A stretch of 64,000 nucleotides of DNA from Enterococcus saccharolyticus subsp. saccharolyticus (GTDB lineage Bacteria > Bacillota > Bacilli > Lactobacillales > Enterococcaceae): positions 1,883,794-1,947,793 of the forward strand of contig NZ_CP118957.1 in assembly GCF_029023825.1 (NCBI RefSeq), written 5' to 3'. The position numbers and the translations under genes are program-made. The notes below the pieces were generated by a model. It saw nothing but the letters and a program-made list of their open reading frames with translations. It was not told the origin of the DNA and did not search any database. Every line of letters starts with the position of its first letter. Within the stretch, counting starts at the first letter, position 1. This document shows positions 34,200 to 42,530 of the stretch, piece after piece.

Positions 34200-35114
34200 C
34201 TAGTTGGACTGTTCTTCATGTTGTTTTAACATTTTTGCACATAATTCATGACTGATGACGATGTTTTCTTGGCGTAATTTTGTTGTGGTTTGTGTTTGGA
34301 TTGCTTCTAAAAACGAAGTAACCATCTGCTCAAATCCACGTTTTTTAAGCGTTACTTCCCAATCATCAAATGTTTGTGTCGTCTGTTGCGTTTCATTAAA
34401 AGTCTGTAACGTCACTAAATTATCCACAACGGCAGTTCCTTGTGATGAAGTTACTTGATACTGTTCTCGGCTAGCGCCACTTTTTAAATCCATCGATAAC
34501 ATCGCAGTGGTATTTTCGGTTTCTAGTTGTAGAAAAGCTGTTTCCATTCCTGCGGGTGTATCTCGAATACGACTATTCATCGTTAGAATAGGCTCATCTA
34601 ACAAATAAACCGCCGTGTCAACTAGATGTAAGAAGACATCAAAAATTTCAAAGGTTGTTGGTTGAATGGAATGCACCATATTTTTTTGTAAAAAGATGGT
34701 CCGTTTATCAGGCATGTTCTTTAATTGTTCAACCATTGGCGCAAATCGACGATTGAACCCCACCATCAGAATTTTATGTCGTTTTTTGGCTAATGCTTGT
34801 AATTCCTTCACTTCATCCGTATTTTCGCTTAATGGTTTATCAACAAACACATGCACGTCATTTTCTAAACATTCTTTCACTAAATCATAATGACTATGCG
34901 TTGCAGTGTGAATAAAGCAAGCGTCAATTTTCTCTGCCAATAATTCTTGCACATTCGCTTTCATGTAACGTAATTGATATTTTTCTTGTAATTGTTGTTG
35001 TACTTCGGGATTGCGTGTCGCAAAATAGAAGGTTGCTTGATCTTGTAATTTCACATAGGTTGGTAAATATGCTTTTTGAGCAATACCACCTAAACCGATA
35101 ACGCCTATTTTCAT
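34200..35114 (-). CDS. Gfo/Idh/MocA family oxidoreductase
   Basis: 304 residues. The N-terminal NAD(P) Rossmann domain begins MKIGVIGLGGIAQKAYLPTY, and VFVDKPLSENTDEVKEL contains the family Lys-Pro motif. The C-terminal domain has GFNRRFAPMVEQL. The sequence is close to MviM/YcjS-type sugar or cyclitol dehydrogenases; substrate unknown. The gene is separate from murB (57 bases) and divergent from the exonuclease gene. Confidence 0.88.
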   Translation of the reverse strand: MKIGVIGLGGIAQKAYLPTYVKLQDQATFYFATRNPEVQQQLQEKYQLRYMKANVQELLAEKIDACFIHTATHSHYDLVKECLENDVHVFVDKPLSENTDEVKELQALAKKRHKILMVGFNRRFAPMVEQLKNMPDKRTIFLQKNMVHSIQPTTFEIFDVFLHLVDTAVYLLDEPILTMNSRIRDTPAGMETAFLQLETENTTAMLSMDLKSGASREQYQVTSSQGTAVVDNLVTLQTFNETQQTTQTFDDWEVTLKKRGFEQMVTSFLEAIQTQTTTKLRQENIVISHELCAKMLKQHEEQSN

Positions 35115-35263
35115 CGAATCGCTCCTTTATAATTGTTCTTACTTTTATCTTACACTTTTTTTGTTTAGAATACAGTAAGGAAAAACAAATTGGGCAGATT
35201 CTTAGAAACAATTTTTTGCCCTATAGAAGCTTCCCCCGTTACTTTACATAAGAGGTGAAAAAA

Positions 35264-35797
35264 ATGAACTTTATCGCAATGGACTTTGAAACAGCTAATG
35301 CAAAACGACACAGCGCTTGTTCCTTAGCCCTAGTCATGGTTCGTAACAGTCAAATTGTTGGCGAATACTATACGTTAATTCAACCTGAAACAGAATTTTT
35401 CTGGCGCAACATTCAAATTCATGGCATCCACCCCAAAGATGTCGTCAATGCCCCAAAATTTCCAGAAGTTTGGCAACAAATCGAACAATATTATCAAGAA
35501 AATAGCTTGATTGTTGCTCATAATGCTGGTTTTGATACCGGTGTCTTAACAGGTTGTCTGGATTATTATGGTTTGAATCAACCACATTATTTATCGCTAT
35601 GTACCGTCAAAACCAGTCGTCAACTCTATCCAGAAGTGCCAAATCATAAGTTAAACACGATGTGCGATTTGTTAGAAATCCCCTTAAACAATCATCATGA
35701 CGCCTTAGAAGATAGTCGCGCTTGTGCTAATATCTTATTACACCAAGAGAAAATGTTTGGCGTAGAACCATTGAAAAAACTAGTGACAATGAAATAA
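35264..35797 (+). CDS. DEDDh 3'-5' exonuclease (DNA polymerase III epsilon-like)
   Basis: 177 residues from the ATG at 35264; the upstream GTG at 35255 is inside the AGAGGTG site. Exonuclease motifs: I NFIAMDFETA, II IVAHNAGFDTGVL, III HDALEDSRACANIL. No polymerase or BRCT domain. It likely trims DNA 3' ends or serves in proofreading or repair. Monocistronic with a strong terminator. Confidence 0.92.
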   Translation: MNFIAMDFETANAKRHSACSLALVMVRNSQIVGEYYTLIQPETEFFWRNIQIHGIHPKDVVNAPKFPEVWQQIEQYYQENSLIVAHNAGFDTGVLTGCLDYYGLNQPHYLSLCTVKTSRQLYPEVPNHKLNTMCDLLEIPLNNHHDALEDSRACANILLHQEKMFGVEPLKKLVTMK

Positions 35798-35837
35798 AAA
35801 AGTTCCTCCACATGGAAAATTGCGGAGGAACTTTTTT
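35796..35837. terminator. bidirectional terminator after the exonuclease gene
   Basis: AAAAAAGTTCCTCC (35796-35809) pairs with GGAGGAACTTTTTT (35824-35837); shared with the convergent GNAT gene. Confidence 0.88.
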
Positions 35838-35842
35838 CGTCT

Positions 35843-36364
35843 TCAATCAATCATTACACTCATCAACAACACATCCAAAAATCGACCATCATTGCCGACT
35901 GCGCCACGTGCCATTGTCGCTTCTACTTGAAAATCAAATTTTTCATATAAATGAATGGCACGTTTATTTTGCGCTTGAACAGTTAGTTCCAAGCGCCGAA
36001 TACCCGCCGAATCATGTGCCCAAGCAATGACTTCTTCTAGCAACACAGAACCTAAACCAAAGCCCCAATAATCTTTCAAAATAGAAATACCTACTTCGCC
36101 AATATGAGCAATTCGCTTTTCATCGCTGGCACGAACAGATGCCGTCCCAATTAATTGCGCGCCATTATAAGCAAGCAATAACAAGTTGTTCTCACTGTCA
36201 TCAATCGCCTCAATATGATGCGCTAACGAGGCTGGCGTTAAATTGAGCCCTTCATCCATGACCAAAAATTCGGTTTCTTGACTGACTTGTTTCATGACAG
36301 CTAAAATATTTTCAGCATCTATAGCTTGAGCTTCGCGAATAATTAAATCAATGGCTTCACTCAT
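35843..36364 (-). CDS. GNAT family N-acetyltransferase
   Basis: 173 residues from the ATG at 36364, which overlaps the tsaE stop (ATGAGTGA); the longer frame to 36418 lies wholly inside tsaE. Acetyl-CoA binding motif A is visible in GEVGISILKDYWGFGLGSVL, and LELTVQAQNKRAIHLYEKFDF is the standard GNAT C-terminal part. Translationally coupled to tsaE. It resembles the YnaD/RimJ-like single-domain group; substrate unknown. Confidence 0.9.
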   Translation of the reverse strand: MSEAIDLIIREAQAIDAENILAVMKQVSQETEFLVMDEGLNLTPASLAHHIEAIDDSENNLLLLAYNGAQLIGTASVRASDEKRIAHIGEVGISILKDYWGFGLGSVLLEEVIAWAHDSAGIRRLELTVQAQNKRAIHLYEKFDFQVEATMARGAVGNDGRFLDVLLMSVMID

Positions 36365-36827
36365 AGTTTGTCCACTGTTCAAGGATACGTTGCTTAAATT
36401 GCTCTCCTTGTTTGCCAAAGGGGGTCAAAGTTACCACACGTCTGTGGTCAACTTGTGGGTCTTTTTCTAGAACTAGTTCTAAATAGTCCACAGGTAACGC
36501 CTCTGCTAAAAGATTGCCCCATTCAATGACCGATAAGCCATCACCTTCAAAATACTCATCTAAGCCTAAATCTCCAGCGCCATGTTCCACACGATACACA
36601 TCCATATGGTATAACGGTAACCGACCTTGTTCGTATTCACGGATGATCGTATAAGTTGGACTTTTAATCATTTGGTCAATTCCCAATCCTTTGGCAATGC
36701 CTTTCGTTAAAGTCGTTTTACCAGCACCTAAATCTCCAGTTAAAACTAAATTGTCACTCGGTTGAGCAACTTCGCCAATAATTTGAGCAAGTGTTGCTGT
36801 TTGTTCGACATTTTCCAAAACAATCAT
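36357..36827 (-). CDS. tsaE: tRNA threonylcarbamoyladenosine biosynthesis ATPase TsaE
   Basis: 156 residues from the ATG at 36827 (GGAG 9 bases upstream); the ATG at 36842 is too close to its AAGGA. Walker A GDLGAGKTTLTKGIAKGLG, then IKSPTYTIIREYEQG and LYHMDVYRVE with the conserved DxYR, and VIEWGNLL. Together with TsaB and TsaD it makes t6A37 in ANN-decoding tRNAs. Paired with a GNAT gene in place of the more usual tsaB-rimI-tsaD run. Confidence 0.95.
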   Translation of the reverse strand: MIVLENVEQTATLAQIIGEVAQPSDNLVLTGDLGAGKTTLTKGIAKGLGIDQMIKSPTYTIIREYEQGRLPLYHMDVYRVEHGAGDLGLDEYFEGDGLSVIEWGNLLAEALPVDYLELVLEKDPQVDHRRVVTLTPFGKQGEQFKQRILEQWTNYE

Positions 36828-36890
36828 ATAGCTCTTCTCCATTTCCTTTAAATTCTCGATTAGTATAGCTTTTTTTTACTGAAATAGCAA

Positions 36891-36919
36891 AAAGAGCCAT
36901 CGTCGAAACGATGGCTCTT
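36891..36919 (-). terminator. terminator of pta
   Basis: AAGAGCCATCGT pairs with ACGATGGCTCTT around a short loop; the A run on the left gives the minus-strand U tail. Confidence 0.85.
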
Positions 36920-36930
36920 CAAAATGACAA

Positions 36931-37911
36931 TTAAGACATTAATGATTGTGCTGCAGTAATGATTGATAATTTGTAAACATCTTCCTCGTTACATCCACGA
37001 GATAAGTCAGAAACTGGTTTGTTTAAGCCTTGTAAGATTGGTCCAATTGCTTCAAAGTTACCAAAACGTTGTGCAATCTTGTAACCAATGTTACCTGATT
37101 GTAAATCTGGGAATACAAAGACAGATGCTTTACCAGCAACATCTGATTCAGGTGCTTTTAGTTGTGCCACAGATTGAATATATGCTGCGTCAAATTGTAA
37201 TTCACCATCAATCGCTAATTCAGGTGCTAATTCTTTGGCAATTTTCGTTGCTTCAATTGTTGCATCTGCTTGAGGTGCTTTCGCTGAACCTTTTGTAGAG
37301 AAACTTAACATCGCAACACGTGGTTGGATATCAAACATTTCTGCAGTATGTGCAGAAGCAATTGCGATTTCAGCTAACTCTTGTGGTGATGGTGCTACGT
37401 TAATCGCACAGTCAGAGAAGATATATTTTTCTTGTTCATTCCCACGCATCATCAAGAATGCACCACTTGTACGACTAATTCCAGGTTTTGTTTTGATGAT
37501 TTGTAAAGCAGGACGGACAGTATCCCCTGTTGAATGAATCGCACCAGATACTAAACCATCTGTAATGCCCATGTAAGTAAGCATTGTACCAAAGTAGTTT
37601 TCATCTTTTAATAATTCTTCTGCTTGTTCTCTTGTTACTTTACCATTACGGCGTTCTACAAACGCATCTACGATTTGATCCCAACGACCACAGTTATCTG
37701 GATCATAAATGGTCATGTTCGTAATGTTGATTCCACGAGTTGCTGCAGCTTTCTCAATTTCATGTTGTTTCCCGATTAAAACTGGTTCAATTAATTCTTC
37801 CCCTTTTAAACGCGCAACGGCACCTAAAATACGTGTATCAGAAGCTTCAGGGAAAGCGATACGGATACCACGACGAACGATTTTAAATTTTAAACTGTCA
37901 AATAATTCCAT
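36931..37911 (-). CDS. pta: phosphate acetyltransferase
   Basis: 326 residues, the short Pta form. Conserved blocks GIRIAFPEASDTRILGAV, YFGTMLTYMGITDGLVSGAI, HSTGDTVRPALQIIKT, RVAMLSFSTKGSA and FPDLQSGNIGYKIAQR, and the near C-terminal SDLSRG. It interconverts acetyl-CoA and acetyl phosphate, the ATP-yielding branch of mixed-acid fermentation with AckA, which is not in this window. Monocistronic. Confidence 0.96.
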   Translation of the reverse strand: MELFDSLKFKIVRRGIRIAFPEASDTRILGAVARLKGEELIEPVLIGKQHEIEKAAATRGINITNMTIYDPDNCGRWDQIVDAFVERRNGKVTREQAEELLKDENYFGTMLTYMGITDGLVSGAIHSTGDTVRPALQIIKTKPGISRTSGAFLMMRGNEQEKYIFSDCAINVAPSPQELAEIAIASAHTAEMFDIQPRVAMLSFSTKGSAKAPQADATIEATKIAKELAPELAIDGELQFDAAYIQSVAQLKAPESDVAGKASVFVFPDLQSGNIGYKIAQRFGNFEAIGPILQGLNKPVSDLSRGCNEEDVYKLSIITAAQSLMS

Positions 37912-38064
37912 GGATAATAACCTCCAGATTTTTTATACATTCTCATCATACACCATCTATAAAAAAAAGAACAGTTTTTTTCACTGTATTATACAGTAAA
38001 AAGATTATCTAATTGACCTTTATCAACCAATTTCATAGTCTGCTACAATTTTATCAGACCTCTG

Positions 38065-38745
38065 TTATACTCTTTCGGGAAGTTGCCAATTAATCGGCGT
38101 TTCTCCTAAAGCCATTAGAGCGTCATTTGTCTTTGAAAACGGCTTCGAACCAAAAAAACCACGATGCGCAGATAGTGGGCTTGGATGAACCGAACGAATA
38201 ATAATGTGTTTATGTGTATCAATCATTGACATCTTCTGTTGCGCTGGTTTGCCCCATAAAATAAAAACAATCGGTTGTTCGCGTTCATTTAATTTTTGGA
38301 TAATCGCATCTGTTAATTGCTCCCAACCTTTACCACGATGTGAATACGCTTGACCTTCACGAACGGTTAACACCGTGTTTAACAACAATACTCCTTGCTC
38401 TGCCCAAGAAGTCAGATACCCATGAGTCACAGGCGCAATTCCCAAGTCATCTGCTAACTCTTTATAAATATTTTTCAAAGAAGGTGGAATTTTAACACTT
38501 GGTTGCACTGAAAAAGATAAACCATGCGCTTGATTGGCCCCATGATACGGATCTTGTCCTAAAATGACCACTTTCACTTTTTCATACGGCGTTTTTTCTA
38601 ATGCTTCAAAAATATGATACATATCGGGAAAAATACGCTGTGTGCTATACTCCTGTTTTAAAAATTCACGTAATTCTAAATAATACGGTTTTTGAAATTC
38701 TGCTTGCAAAATATCTTGCCAACTATTATGAATAATTGTTTTCAT
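38065..38745 (-). CDS. ung: uracil-DNA glycosylase (family 1)
   Basis: 226 residues. The water-activating motif is [20 protein letters not shown] with the catalytic Asp, the intercalation loop is [13 protein letters not shown], and [13 protein letters not shown] is the uracil-binding strand. It excises uracil from DNA. A GGAGGAACGG site precedes the ATG. Distinct from the UDG-superfamily protein at 1.3-1.9 kb. Confidence 0.96.
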   Translation of the reverse strand: MKTIIHNSWQDILQAEFQKPYYLELREFLKQEYSTQRIFPDMYHIFEALEKTPYEKVKVVILGQDPYHGANQAHGLSFSVQPSVKIPPSLKNIYKELADDLGIAPVTHGYLTSWAEQGVLLLNTVLTVREGQAYSHRGKGWEQLTDAIIQKLNEREQPIVFILWGKPAQQKMSMIDTHKHIIIRSVHPSPLSAHRGFFGSKPFSKTNDALMALGETPINWQLPERV

Positions 38746-38885
38746 GTCCGTTCCTCCTCATTTCTTTTAGAATAGCGTAATCTGTTTGAAACGACAAGTC
38801 TCGAAAACTCTGATTGTCTTCAAGAAAATTTCTATTTTTTGTGGTAAACTAAAAGGGAATTAAAGGAGAAGAAAGGGTTGCTTAT

Positions 38886-39755
38886 ATGATTAAATTAATT
38901 GCCTCAGATATGGATGGTACATTATTAGACGCAGAAATGCGGATTTCCCAAGAAAATATAGAAGCGATTCAATACGCACAATCAAAAGGCATTGAATTTA
39001 TGGTCGCAACAGGACGCAATCGTTTTGAAGCATTGCCTGCTTTAGAAGAAGCTGGTGTTGACTGTGCAATGATTACTTTGAATGGCGCACAAGTCTTTGA
39101 CCAAGAAGGAAATGAAGTCTTTAGTGCACCGATTGATTTACAAACTACGCAAGCTGTGCTAGACATTTTAGATGAACATCAAATTTACTATGAAGTATCA
39201 ACAAATAAAGGTACTTATTCGGAAAGTAAAGAACAACGAATTGAAAATTTTGCAGCACATATTGCGGAAACCATGCCCCACCTAACACATAAAATGGCGA
39301 TTGCTATGACAGTCGCTCGTTTGGAATTTTTACCAATTCATTTTATCGATAATATTCGTGAGCTGATTATGCAAGAGGATATTACGGTCTTAAAAATTAT
39401 TTGCTTCCATAAAGAAGGCGCGCTTTACTTAGGTCCAGCGGCGAAAAAAATAAATGTCTATGATGAGTTGATTATCACTTCATCTAGCGAAAATAATATT
39501 GAAATCAACCATCGTGCTGCTCAAAAAGGTATTGCAGTTGGTCACGTCGCATTGAATCGCAACATTGATATGCAAGATGTCATGACTATTGGCGACAACT
39601 TAAATGATGTTAGTATGATTCAAGCAGCTGGAGTTAGCTTTGCTATGGGGAATGCCCTACCAGAATTAAAAGAATATGCAAAATATGTAACCGAAACGAA
39701 TGTTCAATCCGGGGTTGGTAAAGCCATCGTCCGTGCAATTGATGAAGAACTGTAA
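38886..39755 (+). CDS. Cof-type HAD-IIB family hydrolase
   Basis: 289 residues. Motif I ASDMDGTLLDAEM, cap domain in the middle, motif III/IV MTIGDNLNDVSMIQAAG. It likely dephosphorylates sugar phosphates, flavins or similar small metabolites. It is followed 41 bases later by the LURP-one gene and may be co-transcribed. Confidence 0.92.
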   Translation: MIKLIASDMDGTLLDAEMRISQENIEAIQYAQSKGIEFMVATGRNRFEALPALEEAGVDCAMITLNGAQVFDQEGNEVFSAPIDLQTTQAVLDILDEHQIYYEVSTNKGTYSESKEQRIENFAAHIAETMPHLTHKMAIAMTVARLEFLPIHFIDNIRELIMQEDITVLKIICFHKEGALYLGPAAKKINVYDELIITSSSENNIEINHRAAQKGIAVGHVALNRNIDMQDVMTIGDNLNDVSMIQAAGVSFAMGNALPELKEYAKYVTETNVQSGVGKAIVRAIDEEL

Positions 39756-39796
39756 CCGATAGCGCATCGACCGAATCAAAACGGAGGTGAGAGGTC

Positions 39797-40315
39797 GTGT
39801 CTGAATTTTTTATTCAAGAACAATTGAGTGCCGTGACAAGAACTGTCATTAAGGATGAAGCGGGCCACTCTCTGTATTTACTCGTCGGTCGTTGGGGAAC
39901 TAAAGGAGATGCCTTATCGCTTTATCGCATGAACGGCACTTTAGTCGCTAGTATCAAACAAGTCAGTTTTACATTTGGTAAACGTTTTGAAATCTATGAG
40001 AATTTCCAAAAAGTTGGTACCATGCAGAAAATTTTTAATTGGCCTGGTGATTTTTATTACGTCAAACAACTGCATTGGCAAGTCCATGGGGATATTTACA
40101 ACCATCACTATCAAATTCATCATTTCAAAAAAGAAATTATGCGCATGTATAAAGCAAGTTTACTTACCGGTGATTTCTATGTGTTGAATGTGGTTGATGA
40201 CCAAAATGCGCCCAAATGTATTTGTATCGCTGCTGTCTTAGACTATTGGCTCTACAATCGTAAAGCCAAAGAAGCGTTAGAATACCAATTTAAATTTGCG
40301 GATACCTTTGATTGA
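39797..40315 (+). CDS. LURP-one-related family protein (YxjI-like)
   Basis: 172 residues, GTG start preceded by GGAGGTGAGAGG. The beta-rich LURP-one fold shows FFIQEQLSAVTRTVIKDEAG, LALYRMNG-like and ASIKQVSFTFGKRFEIYE, and the final LDYWLYNRK helix. The family relates to phospholipid-scramblase/Tubby-like folds but has no defined role in Firmicutes. Follows the HAD hydrolase gene on the same strand. Confidence 0.85.
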   Translation: MSEFFIQEQLSAVTRTVIKDEAGHSLYLLVGRWGTKGDALSLYRMNGTLVASIKQVSFTFGKRFEIYENFQKVGTMQKIFNWPGDFYYVKQLHWQVHGDIYNHHYQIHHFKKEIMRMYKASLLTGDFYVLNVVDDQNAPKCICIAAVLDYWLYNRKAKEALEYQFKFADTFD

Positions 40316-40350
40316 AAAAAGCATGCAGACGTGTTCTGCATGTTTTTTTT
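40315..40350. terminator. bidirectional terminator after the LURP-one gene
   Basis: AAAAAAGCATGCAGA pairs with TCTGCATG followed by eight T; convergent GNAT gene uses the opposite side. Confidence 0.8.
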
Positions 40351-40912
40351 AATCAATTGTCTTTTGCATATGATTGTATCGATGACCACTAAGCATTTGT
40401 TCGCCGACTACGCAAAATCCTTTGCGTTCATATAACCGTTGCGCATTGGGATTGGCTTGATCCACACATAAACCAATCACTGATTTTTCTTCTCTTTTTG
40501 CAATTCGATCTAACGCATCGAGTAATTCTGAACCAATTCCTTGTCCACGAAAGGCTTCATCCACACAAATGGTATCTAAATACCATTCATTTGGAAAAGT
40601 TTCTGGGTCAATAAATAAAGGACGATCTGTCATCCCCATCTCTGTTAATACACGGGTTAAGGCATTATCAACAATTGGTTCTTCTTCGTCAGGATAACCA
40701 AACGCAATACCGGCAATTTTCCCATCAACCTCTTTGACTAATCCTCGTTTATACCCGTAACGATACGTAGGGTCTTTCACTGCTTCCGTCAAAATTTCAA
40801 TTGTTTTTGCTTCGCCCACCTCTTGGACAAATGGTAGTTCCATGTCCTTTAAAATAACAAGAACTAACTTCGCAATTGAAATTCCATCTTCTGATGTTGC
40901 AAATCGAATCAT
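40349..40912 (-). CDS. GNAT family N-acetyltransferase
   Basis: 187 residues from the ATG at 40912 with GAAGGG upstream; the longer frame to 40936 lacks a site. IRFATSEDGISIAKLVLVIL starts the fold; LDTICVDEAFRGQGIGSELL is motif A (RGQGIG) for acetyl-CoA, followed by LCVDQANPNAQRLYERKGF. Substrate unknown; divergent from nrdI. Confidence 0.9.
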   Translation of the reverse strand: MIRFATSEDGISIAKLVLVILKDMELPFVQEVGEAKTIEILTEAVKDPTYRYGYKRGLVKEVDGKIAGIAFGYPDEEEPIVDNALTRVLTEMGMTDRPLFIDPETFPNEWYLDTICVDEAFRGQGIGSELLDALDRIAKREEKSVIGLCVDQANPNAQRLYERKGFCVVGEQMLSGHRYNHMQKTID

Positions 40913-41002
40913 TTCTCTTCCCTTCTTTCCTTCCATCTAAATAGGTTTTAGTCTGCTGAATTTCTTATTTTTTGTTATACTGTTTGATAGGAGGCGTACA
41001 CT

Positions 41003-41458
41003 ATGAATATCCTATATATCTCAATTTCAGGTAATACACGATCCTTTGTCACACGGATGCACGCATTATCTGAGCAAAAACACGCAGAAAATACTGATTT
41101 TCCTATTATACAATCAAAAGAAATTCACGACAACAGTTTAGAAGCAGCGATGACTGAACCGTTTTTTGCGATTGTCCCTACTTACTTAGAAGGAGGCAAC
41201 GGTGTCGATAATGGCGACCAAGAAATTTTGACAGAAACATTACGTGAATATATCGCTTTTGAAAATAACGCGAACTACTGTCTAGGTGTCATTGGTAGTG
41301 GCAATAAAAACTTTGGACATCAATACTGCTTAACTGCTAAACAATATAGCGAACAATTTGATGTGCCTTTACTCGCAGATTTTGAACTTCGTGGCAACAA
41401 CTCGGAGATTGAGACAATTTACGAGCAATTAGTTGCAGAATGGAAAAAAGCACAGTAA
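41003..41458 (+). CDS. nrdI: class Ib ribonucleotide reductase flavodoxin NrdI
   Basis: 151 residues. ILYISISGNTRSFVTRM is the FMN-phosphate loop; FFAIVPTYLEGGNGVDNGD and GVIGSGNKNFGHQYCLTA are NrdI signatures. NrdI gives oxidant to assemble the manganese-tyrosyl radical of NrdF. No nrdE, nrdF or nrdH is adjacent; a LysR regulator follows at 34 bases. Ribosome site GGAGGCG. Confidence 0.92.
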   Translation: MNILYISISGNTRSFVTRMHALSEQKHAENTDFPIIQSKEIHDNSLEAAMTEPFFAIVPTYLEGGNGVDNGDQEILTETLREYIAFENNANYCLGVIGSGNKNFGHQYCLTAKQYSEQFDVPLLADFELRGNNSEIETIYEQLVAEWKKAQ

Positions 41459-41492
41459 ACAACATGGATGAGAATTAAAATGAGGTGATTGT

Positions 41493-42323
41493 TTGTTTCA
41501 AGTATTAAGAACGTTTCTATCGGTATATGAGACACATAATTTTACACGAACTGCAGATAGTCTTTTTTTGTCACAACCGACAGTTTCTGCACAAATCAAA
41601 AAATTAGAAGACCATTTAAACGTTTCACTATTCATTCGTAATGGAAAACAAGAAATTATTCCCACGAAAGAAGCAGATTTTTTATACCCAAGAATTCTAA
41701 AAATTATTGAAGAATGGGAAGATGCCATGCATCACGTCAATACGCAAAAAAATTTCCGTGAGAAATGTATTTTTGCCAGTTCGCAAACCTGCGGAGCTTA
41801 TCTGATTCCAAAATTGGTTCCTATCTTGGTCAAAGAATTTCCGATGATTGATTTTAGTTTTCCCATTATGTCTAGTGAGAAAATCATTCATGATTTAGAA
41901 AAATCAAAAGTAGATTTTGGACTGATTGAAACACCTGAACGCAGCGCTCAGATTGATCGTTTCCTGATTGCGGAAGACGAATTGGTATTAGCGGGAGATT
42001 TATCTTCTAATTATTGGCTCTTACCTGAATCCGGGTCACCTTTAGGAGAAATCAATGAGAATTATTTAAAAATCCGTAACTTAGTGCCTCACCTTATCCG
42101 AACAAATAATCATGAAATGACATTATCTTTGCTAAAAAATGGCGTAGGTAAAACTATTATTTCTAAATTAGCACTTGATTCTTCCATCCCTTGGCGCTCT
42201 TTAGATATGGGCAATCAACGCAGCCTTTATTTTGTAACTAGGCAAAAAGTTGTTTCGGAAGAATTAGCAGCTGTTTCCACATTTATCCAAGTACAGATAA
42301 AAAAAGCCAATAACCAAGAATAG
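41493..42323 (+). CDS. LysR family transcriptional regulator
   Basis: 276 residues, TTG start with a GAGGTGAT site. The N-terminal helix-turn-helix reads LRTFLSVYETHNFTRTADSL and FLSQPTVSAQIKKLEDHL; the effector domain covers about residues 90-270. It follows nrdI on the same strand and may share its transcript, suggesting, but not proving, a role linked to redox or nucleotide metabolism. The effector is unknown. Confidence 0.9.
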   Translation: MFQVLRTFLSVYETHNFTRTADSLFLSQPTVSAQIKKLEDHLNVSLFIRNGKQEIIPTKEADFLYPRILKIIEEWEDAMHHVNTQKNFREKCIFASSQTCGAYLIPKLVPILVKEFPMIDFSFPIMSSEKIIHDLEKSKVDFGLIETPERSAQIDRFLIAEDELVLAGDLSSNYWLLPESGSPLGEINENYLKIRNLVPHLIRTNNHEMTLSLLKNGVGKTIISKLALDSSIPWRSLDMGNQRSLYFVTRQKVVSEELAAVSTFIQVQIKKANNQE

Positions 42324-42348
42324 ACCGCACATCATTTTCTGCGCGTAC

Positions 42349-42390
42349 TAAAAAGAAGCCTTCTTTTTTGAGATGGCTTCTTTTTTATCC
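42349..42390 (+). terminator. terminator after the LysR gene
   Basis: AAAAGAAGCC pairs with GGCTTCTTTT around a T-rich loop, followed by T residues. Confidence 0.75.
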
Positions 42391-42530
42391 ACATATTTAC
42401 TCTAGGAATGTTTCATAATTTTCACGTTTCACAGAAAATTTACAATTGAATTAGTGAACAAATCGTTTATTAGCCACACTTGTTCCGCTTTCACATTTTT
42501 TACGTCTTTTTTCTTCGTGAAACAAAATCG

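Noticed and set aside
36364-36418. Upstream start for the GNAT gene
   Set aside because: It would extend 18 residues into tsaE without a ribosome site; the ATGAGTGA overlap start is better.
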